A DNA stretch of 64,000 nucleotides from Cokeromyces recurvatus. Taxonomy: Eukaryota; Mucoromycota; Mucoromycetes; Mucorales; Mucoraceae. The translations under genes and the position numbers were made by a program. Location: positions 248,001 to 312,000 of the forward strand of contig NW_026251398.1 of NCBI RefSeq assembly GCF_025118155.1, read 5' to 3'. The notes beneath the pieces were generated by a model, which saw only the letters and a program-made list of their open reading frames with translations, was not told the origin of the DNA and searched no databases. How positions within the stretch are numbered: position 1 is the first letter of the stretch; each line of letters starts with the position of its first letter. This document shows, in pieces, positions 1 to 16,800 of the stretch.

Positions 1-1163
1 CTCCAACTAATTCAATATGTACGAATATATATACATATTCATATATTAGATCGAAATGAAAACTCTTACAAAAAAAACGAATCAATTACCTTGCTTCGTC
101 GTCCATAACGCATATTCAAGTTATATTCTTCTGTAGCATCATAACGAAAGATAATTTGTGGCTCTTCAGGAGTCTTGGGTCGTTCATCTAAACCATTTAA
201 TAAGACTGAATTATTCAAGAGTCGTGTCATGGGTACGACGAAATACTTTGTGTCCTTTCCGTATTTATCGAGTTGTGATTTAATTTCTTTAAAGGCATTT
301 TTACTAAGATAGCAGTTCCCATCAAAGGGCATGATCCATTTTGCATTGGCTATACTGCGACCATGTCCAATAGCCGTATTACGTCCACCATTCTATAAAT
401 ATATAACATCAGATTATTGAAGGGAAGAGGGAGAGAAAGAGAGAGAGAGAAAGAGAGAATATTTATATTTCTTGAATGAGCTTACATTATTCATGGCATA
501 TAAATTCTTTACATGATACGTATAATCTAGAGCTCTTAGTTTCGATACTTTTGAGAATCGTCTGTAATCATCCGAATGAAAGAAATCTGCATTAGGAAAT
601 TTTTCTAATTGAAAATCTAACTGCTCATATTCCGAAGCGACAAAAGGTACTCTGATATAATCCATATGATAACTATCTAATAGTCGAATGATGGTTGCTT
701 CATTGACAGGATCAATAATACGATTCAATAAGAATATCTTACGGGTATTTGGAAACTCGGGTTCATGATCCAAAATAAATTGCAAATTAGACAATGTTTG
801 ACCTTCTTTATGACGAGGAGGCAGGTCATTACCAATGATACGATAAAGAATTATTTGATCTCGTTCAATGTGGTTGGCTTGATTAGATTGTCGACTAGAT
901 GACGACTGATTGTTTTCATCCAATCTGAAAAACGGAATGTAAGTCAAGATAAAAAGAATAAATAAAAGGGCCATGAGCCCCTTTAGCCACGGCCGTTGAG
1001 TAGACCTTTTTGGAGGTTTTTTTTCTTTGTTATAATGGTATTTTTTTGTTGTAGATCCTAACTCGAGAGATAACATATCTGGTTGAAGAAGGCTGTGGCT
1101 TTTTCGATGTTTTGAGGAAGAAGACGACCGAGTTACATTATGTTTTAAAAAAGGTGGTAACAT
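1..1163 (-). CDS. Type II membrane glycosyltransferase-like protein (3' end outside window)
   Basis: Exons at 486-1163, 90-392 and the first 6 bases of a third (1-6) are joined by introns 393-485 and 7-89, both GT-AG in this strand. The start is the ATG at 1163. The first 58 residues are basic and serine-rich, followed by one hydrophobic segment (about residues 59-79) and a lumenal part, the layout of a Golgi type II membrane enzyme. The lumenal part opens with a conserved-looking stretch containing RIIGNDLPPRH, and exon 2 contains WIMPFDGNC, where the Asp could act like the metal-binding Asp of GT-A folds. I recognise this as a family seen in fungi and some microbes with a glycosyltransferase-like layout, but I cannot name the enzyme or its substrate. 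The C-terminus lies beyond the left edge. Confidence 0.6.
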
Positions 1164-1212
1164 TACTAGGTCTATAAAGAAATAAAAGGAGATTTTAGGG
1201 AGGAATATAGTC

Positions 1213-1243
<31 letters not shown>

Positions 1244-1638
1244 GGGAACAAATGGGAGGAGTAATAATAATAATAATAATAATAATAAAAAGAAAAATAA
1301 AAAAGAAAAATAAAAAAGAAAAATATAAAAAGTTTAGTGTATAATTCAGTCTAGACCGGAAAAAAAAAAGCGGAGAACTAGTTGAAATAGTCAATTAAAA
1401 AAACTAATATAGTGCTTTTCTTTATTGTCTATAATATATTACAAATATAATACTTTTTTTTTTTTTTTTACATAAGCTCTTTGTTATACATTAGCAATAA
1501 TATAAACAAAAGACTAGTAAGCAAGCCTAATTTAGCAAACTTTATATGTCGGCCTTTTTTTTTTTTATGAATATATGCATGTATGTACTATAATTATTAT
1601 TAAAATTAAAGTTTTTCTTTTTAACAGTAAAAAAAAAG

Positions 1639-1670
<32 letters not shown>

Positions 1671-1722
1671 GCCACATAAAAGGTAATACAATACGTTAAT
1701 TACTTGCTTTATTAATATTAAT
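1164..1722. other. Intergenic spacer with homopolymers
   Basis: No gene seen. It holds a T run of about 29 (from 1215), a (TAA)n run near 1261-1288 and a long A run near 1639-1665. It separates the 3' end of SMC3 from the promoter of the left-edge gene. Confidence 0.6.
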
Positions 1723-6154
<4,432 letters not shown>

Positions 6155-6187
6155 TAATTTAAATGTTCAGTTTTTAAAGAAAAAAGG

Positions 6188-6241
6188 AACGCGATTATAG
6201 TCCGCGCGAAATGTTATAACATGTTTTTTAGAAGACGCGAA
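6188..6241 (-). promoter_or_regulatory. Cluster of CGCG (E2F/MBF-like) motifs upstream of SMC3
   Basis: Three CGCG cores lie 34-87 bp upstream of the SMC3 ATG in otherwise AT-rich DNA: AACGCG at 6188-6193, GCGCGAAA at 6204-6211 (which reads TTTCGCGC on the coding strand, an exact E2F consensus TTTSGCGC) and ACGCG at 6235-6239. Binding is inferred, not shown. Confidence 0.45.
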
Positions 6242-6957
6242 TTTTTTTTTTAAAAGGATATTGAAGGTACACAAAAAATGAATTTAATTGGCTATTATTG
6301 CAATAATCCTTGGTTTGACTCCAAAAATGGCATTATAATTGTAGACTCTTTTTTTTTTAAAAAAAATGATTATTTTCCAAAATATTATAATAGTAAAAAT
6401 AACTATAGAATAGCTGCACAAATGTATGAATGTTACAAATCAACAAATTAAATTTGCTTTGGAAACATAATCATTTAAATATAATATTCCGAAGAAATAA
6501 TTATCATGTATATTGTAAACATGCTTAATTAAAGACCATCAAATGCTATACCTGTTTAATAGACGAACAGCTTTCTTTAAGAGTAAATACATTTAATGTA
6601 TACAATTAAAATAAATGGATAGTATATTTTGAAAGCTAATATAATGAATAAGAAGATGCGAATTCTACAATGCTTTACGAGTTATAACAATAGCATCTCT
6701 TCTTGAACATTCATAAATCATGCTATAAACATAAGTGTCACTAATTAATATTGCTTAGTCTTTAAGAACACATTAACTTTTATTGGTAAACCATTATTCC
6801 CAGTGCTACAGTCAATCATCTTACAATCTTATAATGATCATTATTACGTTTTAGAATATAAAAGTAGAGGTGTTTGCCCTATATATCTTTGATTATATGT
6901 TTACCACTATCAGTTTTGCCCTTTTTTTTTTTTACACATATTTTTATTTTATTTTTA
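6242..6957. other. AT-rich intergenic region
   Basis: About 0.7 kb with no convincing reading frame, RNA gene or repeat beyond short homopolymers. It contains the distal SMC3 upstream region and the 3' flank of the Rab-GAP gene. Confidence 0.6.
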
Positions 6958-8542
6958 TCATATCTCATCTTCAATAATAGTCATTCTTCTTCTTCTAGTC
7001 CACTCTAATGACATTTCATCCTCCCATTCTTCCTTCTCTATTTGATGACTAAGGTATCTATTTGCTTGTAATTGATCTGGCACTTGTCCCCATTTTAATT
7101 TTTCCCAATCTTTTTTCCAAGTATTTATCACAGATCTATTTACTGCATCAATATGTATTATAAAAGATGCAATTATTCTTTTAATTTTCTTACTCATCGT
7201 GTAGCCATATTCCACTTTGTTTTTGAAGTTGAAGTATTGAATATTTACTTTCTAATTCTATGGCCTTTGCTATAATCTCTTCTATATCCATATCTTGAGG
7301 AATTCGAGTAATGAGTGAATGAACCAAGTCTTTATCTGCTGCAAGTATTTCATTTCTACGTAATAAAGTAACCTATAAAAGCCTTTGACAAAATGCCATC
7401 TATATTTGTTAAAACTATTTATAAAAACTATACTAAATATCATATTTACCGCGCTAGCAATATATACTGGCATCATGGCTTGGCTTGATATAAAGACATC
7501 AAATAATCGAATCACTTTTTCGTAATTTTCAAAATCATGACTAAACCACGTCAGAAGCCAACTTAAGGCATAATAGGGCATAATATTTGCTCTAAAAGAA
7601 AAGAAAAGAAAAAAGGGGATAAATATCCTTCTTTAAATAAATACTTGGTAACATAATATGACATACTTTTCTAAAAATAAAGTTAATCCAGGATCTTCAT
7701 ATTCTATTAAAGAACTCATAAGTTGAAGTTGTTTAGATATCGGGTCAAAAGAATCTAACATAGCATCTCTAATAAAGAACAAAGCGACATTTTCTGCTGC
7801 TGGAATGGCTAATTTCTTTCCAAGAACTAATAAAAAGCATGTGCAAATATCATGAAATCCCTAAAAAAGAAACTTTAGTCATTTTTTTTTCTCTTAAATA
7901 ATAGATTTGAATTACTATATACCTGATAGTATTTTAATGCTGGGTTTCTCCATAATATTTCGACTATCATACAATGTAGCTCTTGTTGTTTATGTGCTTT
8001 AAGTACAGGTGAAATATCTAATAGTAATGGCGTTATTATTGTTTTATAACTGTCTTTTTTTTTATAGCTACTATTACCTTGAGGATAATAATATAACGAT
8101 CTCTCTACGTCTTTAGTGATTTGTAGAGGATCAGCCAAGTCTTTTTCTATTATTGTTATATAGATCATTTAATAAATTTATTCTTTATTACGACTATTAT
8201 CCTTACCACTTCCTTTTTCAGCAATATAGGGTCCATGATGGGTATGTAATAAAATTGGCCTAAATACGGTATTAACAATAGATATATAGGAATCGTATAC
8301 TCTACGAACCCTACCACACGTATTTTCTAAGCTTATCATTAACAAATCCTCCTGGACATCGAGCCAAGATTTTTAATCGGTCAAGATCATTTTCCATTAT
8401 AGCATTTAAAATGTCTTCTGTTTGTTGTTTTCGGCGCATGCTTTTCGCTAAACCAAGCAATAATTTACAAAACTATTAAGGGTCTAAATATTTATATTTA
8501 CTTACCAACCGATAATTTTGTTCCCATCCTTAATCCATGCAT
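6958..8542 (-). CDS. TBC-domain Rab GTPase-activating protein, TBC1D20/Gyp8 type
   Basis: TBC proteins speed GTP hydrolysis by Rab/Ypt GTPases; TBC1D20/Gyp8 acts on Rab1/Ypt1 at the ER-Golgi interface. Eight exons: 8506-8542, 8315-8447, 8207-8259, 7923-8146, 7667-7860, 7450-7591, 7194-7372, 6958-7135; 1140 nt, 379 aa. The order of blocks follows TBC1D20: an early Arg-rich helix, 'WPILLH', then YYALSWLLTWFSHD, 'IRLFDVF', 'PVYIASA' and IPQD near the end. The final exon uses a 57-nt intron (7136-7193). If that intron is retained, the protein ends at a TAA (7190-7192) instead. TBC1D20 of animals ends in a membrane anchor; this C-terminus is charged and has none. A second in-frame ATG at 8527 could be the real start. 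Confidence 0.8.
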
Positions 8543-8836
8543 AAAAAACGTTATAAAATATTAGTTTTTTTTTTATTTTTTTTGCTCTTAAAAAAGGAAA
8601 AAAAATTGTGTTTTAAAATACCTTTTTTGCGTATCCAATAAAAATTTACAAGGCTTGCATATCAATTCTTTCTACATATTTAGATTAAACTAGACACATC
8701 CCTAATTACATCCCTTCTGTGGAGTCAATAAGTCGGACTTTATTTTTTCAGATGAGCAAAGAAGAAAAAAAAACAAAAACAAAAACAAAAGGCATAATGT
8801 ACCCTTCGTACCTTTTTTTATTTTCCTTTAAATAAA
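8543..8836. promoter_or_regulatory. Divergent promoter region between the TBC gene and clpP
   Basis: A 294-bp AT-rich spacer between two genes transcribed away from each other; the promoters of both must lie here or in their 5' exons. It contains poly-A/T tracts but no motif I can name. Confidence 0.5.
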
Positions 8837-9933
8837 ATGATTGCAAATATACTCACAAAGTCTGCTCCTATTCTGTCACATTTGAACAAGAGAGTAAATT
8901 AAGTTTTAAATATACATCCATATATAAAAGAGTATAAAACTAATTTGACATATCTGTTAGTCCTTTTTCACGTCATACAATAATATTATTAACTCTTGGT
9001 CTGAATCACCCCATGCACAGTCATTGATTCCGATGGTTATCGAACAAACAGTAAGAACAATATAATTCTACTGTTTTTATTTTCTATATAACATGTCAAA
9101 TTCTAGGGGCGGGGTGAACGATCTTACGATATTTTTTCTCGATTACTAAAAGAAAGAATCATTTGTTTAAATGGACAAGTAAGGGGAATAATAAATAAAA
9201 TTCATGTTATTATAGGAATGTACTTAAAAAATGTATAAAATAGATTACTGATAATGTTGCCGCCGTAATTGTTGCTCAACTTTTGTTTTTAGAAGCAGAA
9301 AGTACAGAAAAACCTATTAATTTATATATCAACTCACCAGGAGGCAGTGTAACTGCTGGCATGGCTATATATGATACGGTAAGTCATATACATATATAGA
9401 TAGAAGCAGGTACCTAACAATATATATATATATATATATATACATGTATATTTATATATATATATCAGATGCAATATATTCAGTCACCAGTTTCTACCTT
9501 ATGTAATGGACAAGCTTGTTCTATGGGATCACTTTTACTAGCAGCGGGTGAACCAGGTAAACGATACGCCCTACCAAACGCTTCTATTATGATTCATCAA
9601 CCTTCTGGTGGAGCAAATGGACAAGCATCTGATATAGCCATTCATGCACGTGAAATACTTCGTGTAAGAGAACGATTAAATAAGATATACAAGAAGCATA
9701 CCGGAATTCGTGATATAGAAACTATTGGTATGTATATTATATATATGTATATGTATGTATATATTTTTTTTAAAAAAAAAAGGAATCTTACATTTCATAT
9801 ACTAGAAAAAATGGTTGAGAGAGATTACTTTATGACAGCAGAAGAAGCCATGAATTTTGGTTTGATTGATAAAGTACTCGAGAAACGCGTAATAGATACC
9901 AAGAAAGTAGATGATCCCAATAAAAAGGAATAA
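8837..9933 (+). CDS. CLPP: Mitochondrial ATP-dependent Clp protease proteolytic subunit
   Basis: ClpP forms the barrel of a mitochondrial-matrix serine protease fed by ClpX. Exons 8837-8893, 8961-9050, 9107-9178, 9244-9378, 9469-9727, 9806-9933; 741 nt, 246 aa. The first exon (19 codons, rich in Ile, Leu, Lys, Ser) looks like a mitochondrial targeting sequence, and exon 2 brings the conserved [10 protein letters not shown] that precedes [10 protein letters not shown] start at the later ATG (9033) would lose the conserved SLIP residues, so the upstream exon is preferred. The catalytic Ser is in QACSMGS, the His in MIHQPSGG, and the Asp lies in the last third. The fourth intron is almost pure TA repeat. 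Identity is certain; the first exon is probable. Confidence 0.93.
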
Positions 9934-10319
9934 AAAGCGTTGTATGATAAAATTATCTAAATATGTGCTTGAATCTAATATGAATAAATTTATTGTATAT
10001 ATGCATGATATTATAACATGCCATCAGAATGAATTATATATGTATTGTAGAGCTACTTTTCCCTCATTAAAAAAGTAGATGATATGAAGCCATTTTATAT
10101 ATTGTACCACATTGTTATATGATACTGCTATTGCTTTTATTAAAATGAATATTTAAAAATCACATGCAAATAATATAAAATAGATCTTGATTAGTTAATA
10201 TGAAAGCGATATATTCATTATACATATTCCATAATATATATTGATGTATGCATGTATACATACAAGTATAGGCTTTTACAATAAGAAAATATAATGTATG
10301 CCTGGATCAATTTAAGATA
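9934..10319. other. Intergenic region downstream of clpP
   Basis: AT-rich, no coding potential seen; probably the clpP 3' untranslated region plus spacer. A (TA)n run begins at 10321. Confidence 0.5.
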
Positions 10320-10320
10320 C

Positions 10321-10352
<32 letters not shown>

Positions 10353-10523
10353 GAAAGTATATGAATATATATGATAAATATGTAGACAATTACTACGACT
10401 ACAATCAGGACACCAGCTAGTCTCAAAATATCGTTTATGAACTAAGCAATAGTTTTTACATCGACTTTGGCAGGCAAATTTTATAGTTACGCTTTTGTGT
10501 TTAAATATATAACTGATTGACAT
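10320..10523 (-). CDS. Doubtful small cysteine-rich ORF
   Basis: A 67-codon frame from an ATG at 10523. Its middle has Cys and His in a pattern that could bind zinc (CQSRCKNYC, LVH, then WCPDC), but the tail is translated TA repeat, which argues against a real C-terminus. It may be an exon of a small gene whose other exons I cannot place. I do not recognise a family. Confidence 0.25.
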
Positions 10524-10767
10524 AATTTATAGAAGAAGAAGAAGAAGAAATAAGAAGAAATATTTATAAAGGTAAATTCTTTTTTTTTTCTTTTCGATAA
10601 TTAATGTAGCAACCAGCAGTGACTGGGGATAGAATAGAATAAAAATTCCTTAGATTGCTATTGTAATATGTGCCTTTTCTTTTATTTATTATTATATGTC
10701 TTCATTATTTATTATTAAATATTATTGTTATTGTTAATATAATTACATTATGCAGAAGAGATTACAG

Positions 10768-11772
10768 TTAAAACCATAAATCTTTTCTTTTAGGTATTCG
10801 ACTTGAATAGCATGTACTATTACTTTTTGTTGGAACTATTGTAGTTACTTTTTCTGTTGAAATTGCCCCTTTTGCTTCATTAATTCTAATAGGTATTCTG
10901 CTACTACTGTCCTGTCTTAATTTTCTTGTAAGTGGAGTTGAAATGGATGGCTCTATTGTTAATGTTGAATAAATTCTGGAAGCTTTTAGTGTTGCTGCTG
11001 GCTGTTTATTAGTCTTTGTAGATGATACTTCTCGAGGAATCATGGTTAGCGGCAATGATAATTGACCAAAGTCTACTCTTTTCTTCTTTTTTGTCAATTG
11101 ATGTGTTAACATTTCCTGTTCTTTACTGATACATTTTACCAATAACGCTTTATTCATTTCATTCATATTATCTTGCTGTATTAAACTTGTTGTTTTATAG
11201 TTATTATTCTTTTTTTCATTCTCATCATTCGTAAAAGCATGATTAACGATCGTCTTTTCAGAAATTAGACTACTATCATCTTTAGTTGTACTACTGTTAA
11301 ATAGCTTCTCATTGTCAGTCGTTTCTTGCTGAGTGTTTATAGTCAATAACACATTTCTTATAATTATATTAACTTGTATATTCAAAATAATAAAGTATTA
11401 TAAGTATATATATACATATACATACCTTTTTTTATTACTAGCATTGACTATACATTCCTCTGTTTCCTCTATCTTTGTTAAGGGTAATTTATGTTCTATC
11501 TTCTCTTCTAAAATATCTAGTACAGAATGATTTGGCTGTATAGGCATCAATAAATGTGGAATATTAAATGAAGATATAGCAAGATCTTGTGGACGAGGTA
11601 AGCTTTGATCTACCAACTTGAAGTAATGATCATTGTTATCATCATCATTCACAATTAAGCTATAATAGCAAGCTGATGTAGTATCAATAATTGGTGGTAA
11701 TGGTTTGTTTTTATAGTAAGTAGATTCGTTCTGAGTAAGAATTTTCCTTGAATTCTTTTTAAAGAATAACAT
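10768..11772 (-). CDS. Unrecognised serine/threonine-rich protein
   Basis: Two exons, 11426-11772 and 10768-11356, joined by a 69-nt GT-AG intron (11357-11425) that keeps frame; 936 nt, 311 aa. The protein is low in hydrophobic residues, rich in Ser, Thr, Asn, Lys and Ile, without signal peptide, membrane segment or known motif. The C-terminal half has several basic 'SRIP' repeats (SSRIPIRIN, SSRIPKRKD), resembling disordered regions of cytoskeletal or cell-cycle regulators. No function is assigned. The clean intron and length of open frame support a real gene. The downstream neighbour URC4 is transcribed the same way. Confidence 0.6.
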
Positions 11773-12294
11773 TATTTAGTAAAAGAAAAAAGAAAGCAAG
11801 TAAAGCATTTATATTTGGACTTTTCAAGGAGAAATAGGATGATGCTGTTGTATATCCTTTTTTTTTTAGAAAAATTATGAAAATAACCAGCTTATACATA
11901 TAAACAAAAAAGGTTTTTTTACTGTCGGCTATAGACAGATTTTTTAAACAATTCAAGCTGTTATAATATAATTTCAAATTTGATCTTTATACAACTCTAT
12001 ATACTCTCACTTTTTTTTCTTTTAATTATTTATACATACATATACACACATACATACACATATGTGTATATATAATTATAACGGAATGAATAAGCATCAA
12101 TAATATGTGAAAATGACCATATATATTTGCATATTTACTATATTCAATCCATCATGATTTAACATGTAAGTTTATTTATAATACTGTCATATTATGCATG
12201 TATTTTTTATTTTACATAAAGTATATTAAAAAATAGTTCCATCACTCTATATAATGTAAATAAGAAAAACAAAACAAAACAAAAACTTAATTTT
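11773..12294. other. AT-rich intergenic region
   Basis: No gene seen in about 520 bp. It contains TA/CA-rich low-complexity DNA near 12030-12080. One short frame on the minus strand (11759-11977) looks like chance. Confidence 0.5.
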
Positions 12295-13645
12295 TTAAAT
12301 ATTCTTTACCTTAATAATAATGGGTGGACCGCCATTATTAGGTCTCAATCTTGCAGCTATTTCTCTTCCCGCTGTCCATGTTCCTCCTTCAAGTACCTGT
12401 GCCAAGTCCAACTTTCTATCTAACTTAATTTCAACTTCTTCTTTAATTCTATCCAAGTAAATTACAGTCAATGCACGCCATTCAACGATAGTAGGATCTG
12501 ACCCTTCAAAGATCGGTAATCCATCCTGTCTCTCCTTAATCTTAGACTCCTTTAACTTGAGCAATCCATAATCAACCAATAGCCCCCCATTACGGTATTC
12601 TGGTAACCCCGTTAACAATTCTGTTCCTGTCACTCTCAAACCTAAATAAGTCTCAATAACTTCAACTAAAGAATAGGTTAACCATTGTGAGAGTTTATGA
12701 AAGGGGATAAGCTCATGATCATCAAGGTATGGCCATACATCCCCAAGAGGGATTCCATTTAATTTGATACGACTGGGCCATATATCGCCCAAGCTCATTA
12801 CAGCTTCCCAAATCTTGTTAATATGTATGGATGACTCATCCTTTGCAGAGGACAAGATATAATCTATTCATCATATAACATCTAGTAAGCTATTTTTTTT
12901 TTTTTTTGGAAGGGGAATTATTTGTTATCTCTTTCTTACCGATGAGATGACCAGGTCGTCGTGATTCATTGTTTGCAATAGGAAAATAGGTAGGTTGACT
13001 ATCCAATACGTTTGCTAAACTCTTTAGAAGGTTTGTACGGCCTTCTAAACCAACCATGAAATTCTTGTCTGTGACCTGAAAACCTTTCTGCATTTGTTCA
13101 ACCGTTAACGACCTTAATCCTTGTACTACAATACAGGAAGTCAGCGTGTATTAATTACTTCTTATTCTCACGTATCATTATTACTTACCATCAACAACAG
13201 GTTTCATATCTTTGGAAAAATATCCTTGTACAAACATATCAAATGAAGCTAATGCAAGGCCCTCAGATCTCCCTATCCTTTTGCCATCTTGCGACCTATA
13301 TTTCCAGTCAGAACCCGCACCTGCATCCAACAGGACAGAGACCAAAACAAGATCAACAAGGCCTCGAGTGGCTTCTACTTTATCCGTTTTTGTTTCAAAC
13401 TCTGCAAAAAGTTGATTATTAGGATCAAAATGGCGTAACCGTGAATGAGGTGGAATAGTGTTCAGGTTTGGATATCGGTTGAGCGTAGTCGTTGTAACAT
13501 GCTCTACAATACGTGGTAAGGCAGCTTCATCTATTTGGAAAGAGCAGCTAGGATGACCAGATCTAACTTGGTCGTAAACTTTGCGACATTGTTCACGAAT
13601 AGCTGGTAAAGTACGCAAATATTCTTCTGGTGGGAAAAGAGTCAT
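12295..13645 (-). CDS. URC4: DUF1688 protein, uracil catabolism protein 4 (URC4)
   Basis: URC4 belongs to the uracil/uridine catabolic (URC) pathway described in the yeast Lachancea kluyveri, which releases nitrogen from pyrimidines; its exact reaction is unsettled. Exons 13189-13645, 12940-13125, 12295-12863; 1212 nt, 403 aa, the usual DUF1688 size. Recognised blocks are the N-terminal 'IREQCRKVYDQV', 'SRLRHFD' followed by 'DLVLVSVLLDAGAGSDWKY', then 'GLEGRTNLLKSLA', and the C-terminal 'VEWRALTVIYLDRI' and 'NNGGPPIIIK'. The start ATG at 13645 precedes conserved residues directly. No other URC gene lies in the window. The DHR1 gene upstream ends 169 bp away in the same orientation. Confidence 0.88.
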
Positions 13646-13814
13646 AAGTAAAAAGAAAAAGGGAAGTAAATAATTTTTTTTTTTTTATGCAGCACACAAA
13701 TTTAATTTATTATTCTCGAATTGAAAATATTCAAAGTTTATTTTAAAGCTTCTATATTTATATTTGTATATATACACATGTCTATATGTATGTACAAACA
13801 TATATGCATATAAA

Positions 13815-16800
13815 TTACATGATTGTAACCCATCGGGTTCCCTCTCTTCGTTGCTCAACTTGAATAGGAGGTAATGGCCAACTTTTGGGTCCAAAACTAG
13901 GAACAACATATACTAATTTACGATCCTTTTTGTCCCCAATAAACCTATAGAAGAGTAACAATAATAATAATAATTAGTATATACGCTCAATTCATCTTAC
14001 TATTTGTCACTTACTTTGGAAGTGGGAACTCAAGTGGCCGGCCAAACGAACAAAGATCCTTACCAATTTTTGCAATCCATTTAGGCTCTACCGCTGTCAC
14101 ACCTTTCATCCACATTTTTCCTCCTTGACTCTTAAACAATTCACTATACACTAACATTTCAGGTGGTTCTTGACCGTACAATATCGAATTTGGATGCACA
14201 AAGGCATCTTCATCATGCCACAATAACCTATAAGGAACATTTCTTGCATTCTTATATCGTTTCGAACCTTGTCCTCCACCTGTCTCTAATACATCTTGTC
14301 GTATTGCCACGGAATCAATAAAGCCTGCTGTTAATACTTGCTTCAAAACTTTAAGTTGTGTGGCTGTTGGAGGAGGCATCTTAGGGTCTAAACAGACATC
14401 TACCTCAGGGAAATTCGAACATACTAAATTAGTAAGTTGACGTCGTAATTTACGAATCTCTTCCATTGCTTTGGGTCTCAAAAAGTTATCCTGGCAAAAC
14501 TTTAAAGTAGCGCCAGCGTATTCGTAGGCACCCACAACATTAAGTAATTTCAAAATATCGCTAGAAGGATCTAAACCGGCATGCTTCATTTGTGCTGTAT
14601 AGTACTTTTTACGAATCAATTTGCGTTGCTGTTTTTCGATATAAGCAGGGTTATTAAGATTTTGAAGCTCCTCATCATCATCATTATCATTCTCGTCCTC
14701 TTCGTCAGGATGTTTATCGTCCAAATGGTAGTCTTGAATGAATGGATCACCTACAGATAATGCGGATACGATAGCAATTACGTAAGGCAAACAATTGTGC
14801 TGTTGACCAATAATAAGCCTAAATAACAAAAATGAATAACTTTCATATAAACGGATAAATAGCAACTTACATTTTAGCAAATCTGGGCGTAATAGGAAAT
14901 AATGACATGGTTTGTCCAAATTCTGTAATACGCTTTGTTGTCTTTTCAATAGCACCAAGATATCCCAATAACTAAATCCACAAATTAATGATTAATAAAA
15001 GTACATTTAATCCAAGGTCTTTTCTTTTTTTTTTTACCTTTTCTGCTTTTATTAAGTTTTCTCGAGGTGGAGGTGTTGGAAATGGAAAGTTGATTACATT
15101 ATCGATATGCATTGCTTTCATATTGAGTACAACACCTTCAATTGGCATACGATGTATCTCAGGTGTAGAGAACTGCTCAAATTCATGATCAAACACTGCT
15201 GAGCTATAGAGTCTGTAACAGTGACCTGGTCCTGTACGGCCTGCACGGCCTGCACGTTGCCCAGCAGAAGCCTTAGAGGTCCACCCAATCTCGAATGATT
15301 GCACACCAGTTTGAACATCGTATCGACGCTCTTTAGACTTACCACAATCTACAACGTATCGAACACCAGGAATAGTCACTGAGGTTTCGGCAACATTTGT
15401 AGCTACTACACAGAGTCGTGTACCTTCTGGAGGAGGTTCAAATACACGTAACTGGGCTTCAGTAGGCAACATTGAGTAAAGTGGAAGAACATGTAAGGGT
15501 GCATGACTATCATTCACTAATTCATCATCATCAAACCCTTCCAGGATATCATCATCGTCATCTTCTTCATCTGTATCTAAATCAAAGTCCTCAATTTGCT
15601 CATCTTCTCCTAATTTTATAGCCTCATCTTCAATATCTACTTTCCCAACAGGTATTTCCTCCTTTTTTGACTCTAATGCAATTGCCTCCTTTTCCTTTTT
15701 ACGATCATTCTTCGAAGCCTTAGCGGGCAAACTAGGATATCTTTGTCTTAGTTTTTTACATAATTGATTGATTTCGTTTTGACCTGTCAAGAACACCAAA
15801 ATAGCACCTGAAGGCAATCGTTCATGAATTTTAGTTACTTTTTTATATGCTTCAGCCACATAATCCTGAGGTGTACGCTTATTAAAATGAATTGAAACGG
15901 GATATTGACGAGCATTAACATTAATAACTGGTGGTATTTTAGCAAATAGCTGTGTATTTTCGGTAAAATCAGAAACACGTAAGGTAGCTGACATGATTAC
16001 TACTCTTAAGGGTTTAATCTTCTCACGATCCTGTTGACTCATCTCAGCTCTTAATTTTAAGACACGGCTCACAACACCAATCAAAATATCTGTATTCAAA
16101 TTACGTTCATGTGCTTCGTCAATAATTAATGTTGAATATTTAGTGAGTAATAGATCTTGTGACATTTCACGTAAAAGGACACCATCAGTCATGAACTTGA
16201 TACGAGTTTCATCGGATACTGTAGCATCATAACGAATTTGATATGAAACTTGTTTGTTTGATAAATTAAGTTCTTGAGCAACTCTGTTGGCCATACTGAC
16301 AGTAGCGACTCGACGTGGTTGTGTGACACCGATAAGGCCTGGGTTATCACTATCCGGATGCGACCAACCAGCTTCATAAAGGAACTGGGGCACTTGAGTT
16401 GTTTTACCAGAGCCTGTTTCACCACAGATAATAACGACTGTATTATTACGAACAGCTTCCATAATTACTTGTTCTTCACCGCAGACGGGTAATTGAAGAC
16501 GTGCAGCTTGTATTTCAGGTAAACGATTAACAGAGACATAAAAAGGTTTAGACTGGTCATTGACAAGATCACCTTCACGATGACTCTTAAGAATTTGCTC
16601 TTTGATATCATCCACTTCGGCTTCATGACGTTTAGTAACAAGTTCTTCAGCTGGAATATGTTGTATAGCCTCTGCTATGGCTTCGATATGTGTTTGTCGC
16701 TTTTCATCTTCCAATTCATTATCAACTGGTTTTTTATCATTTTTTACATCTTGTTCGTCCTCGTCCGATGAGGTATCATTAGCTGAATCTGAACTGTCAA

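Noticed and set aside
9033..9050. clpP start at ATG 9033
   Set aside because: It would remove the conserved SLIP residues and any mitochondrial targeting peptide; the spliced upstream exon explains both.
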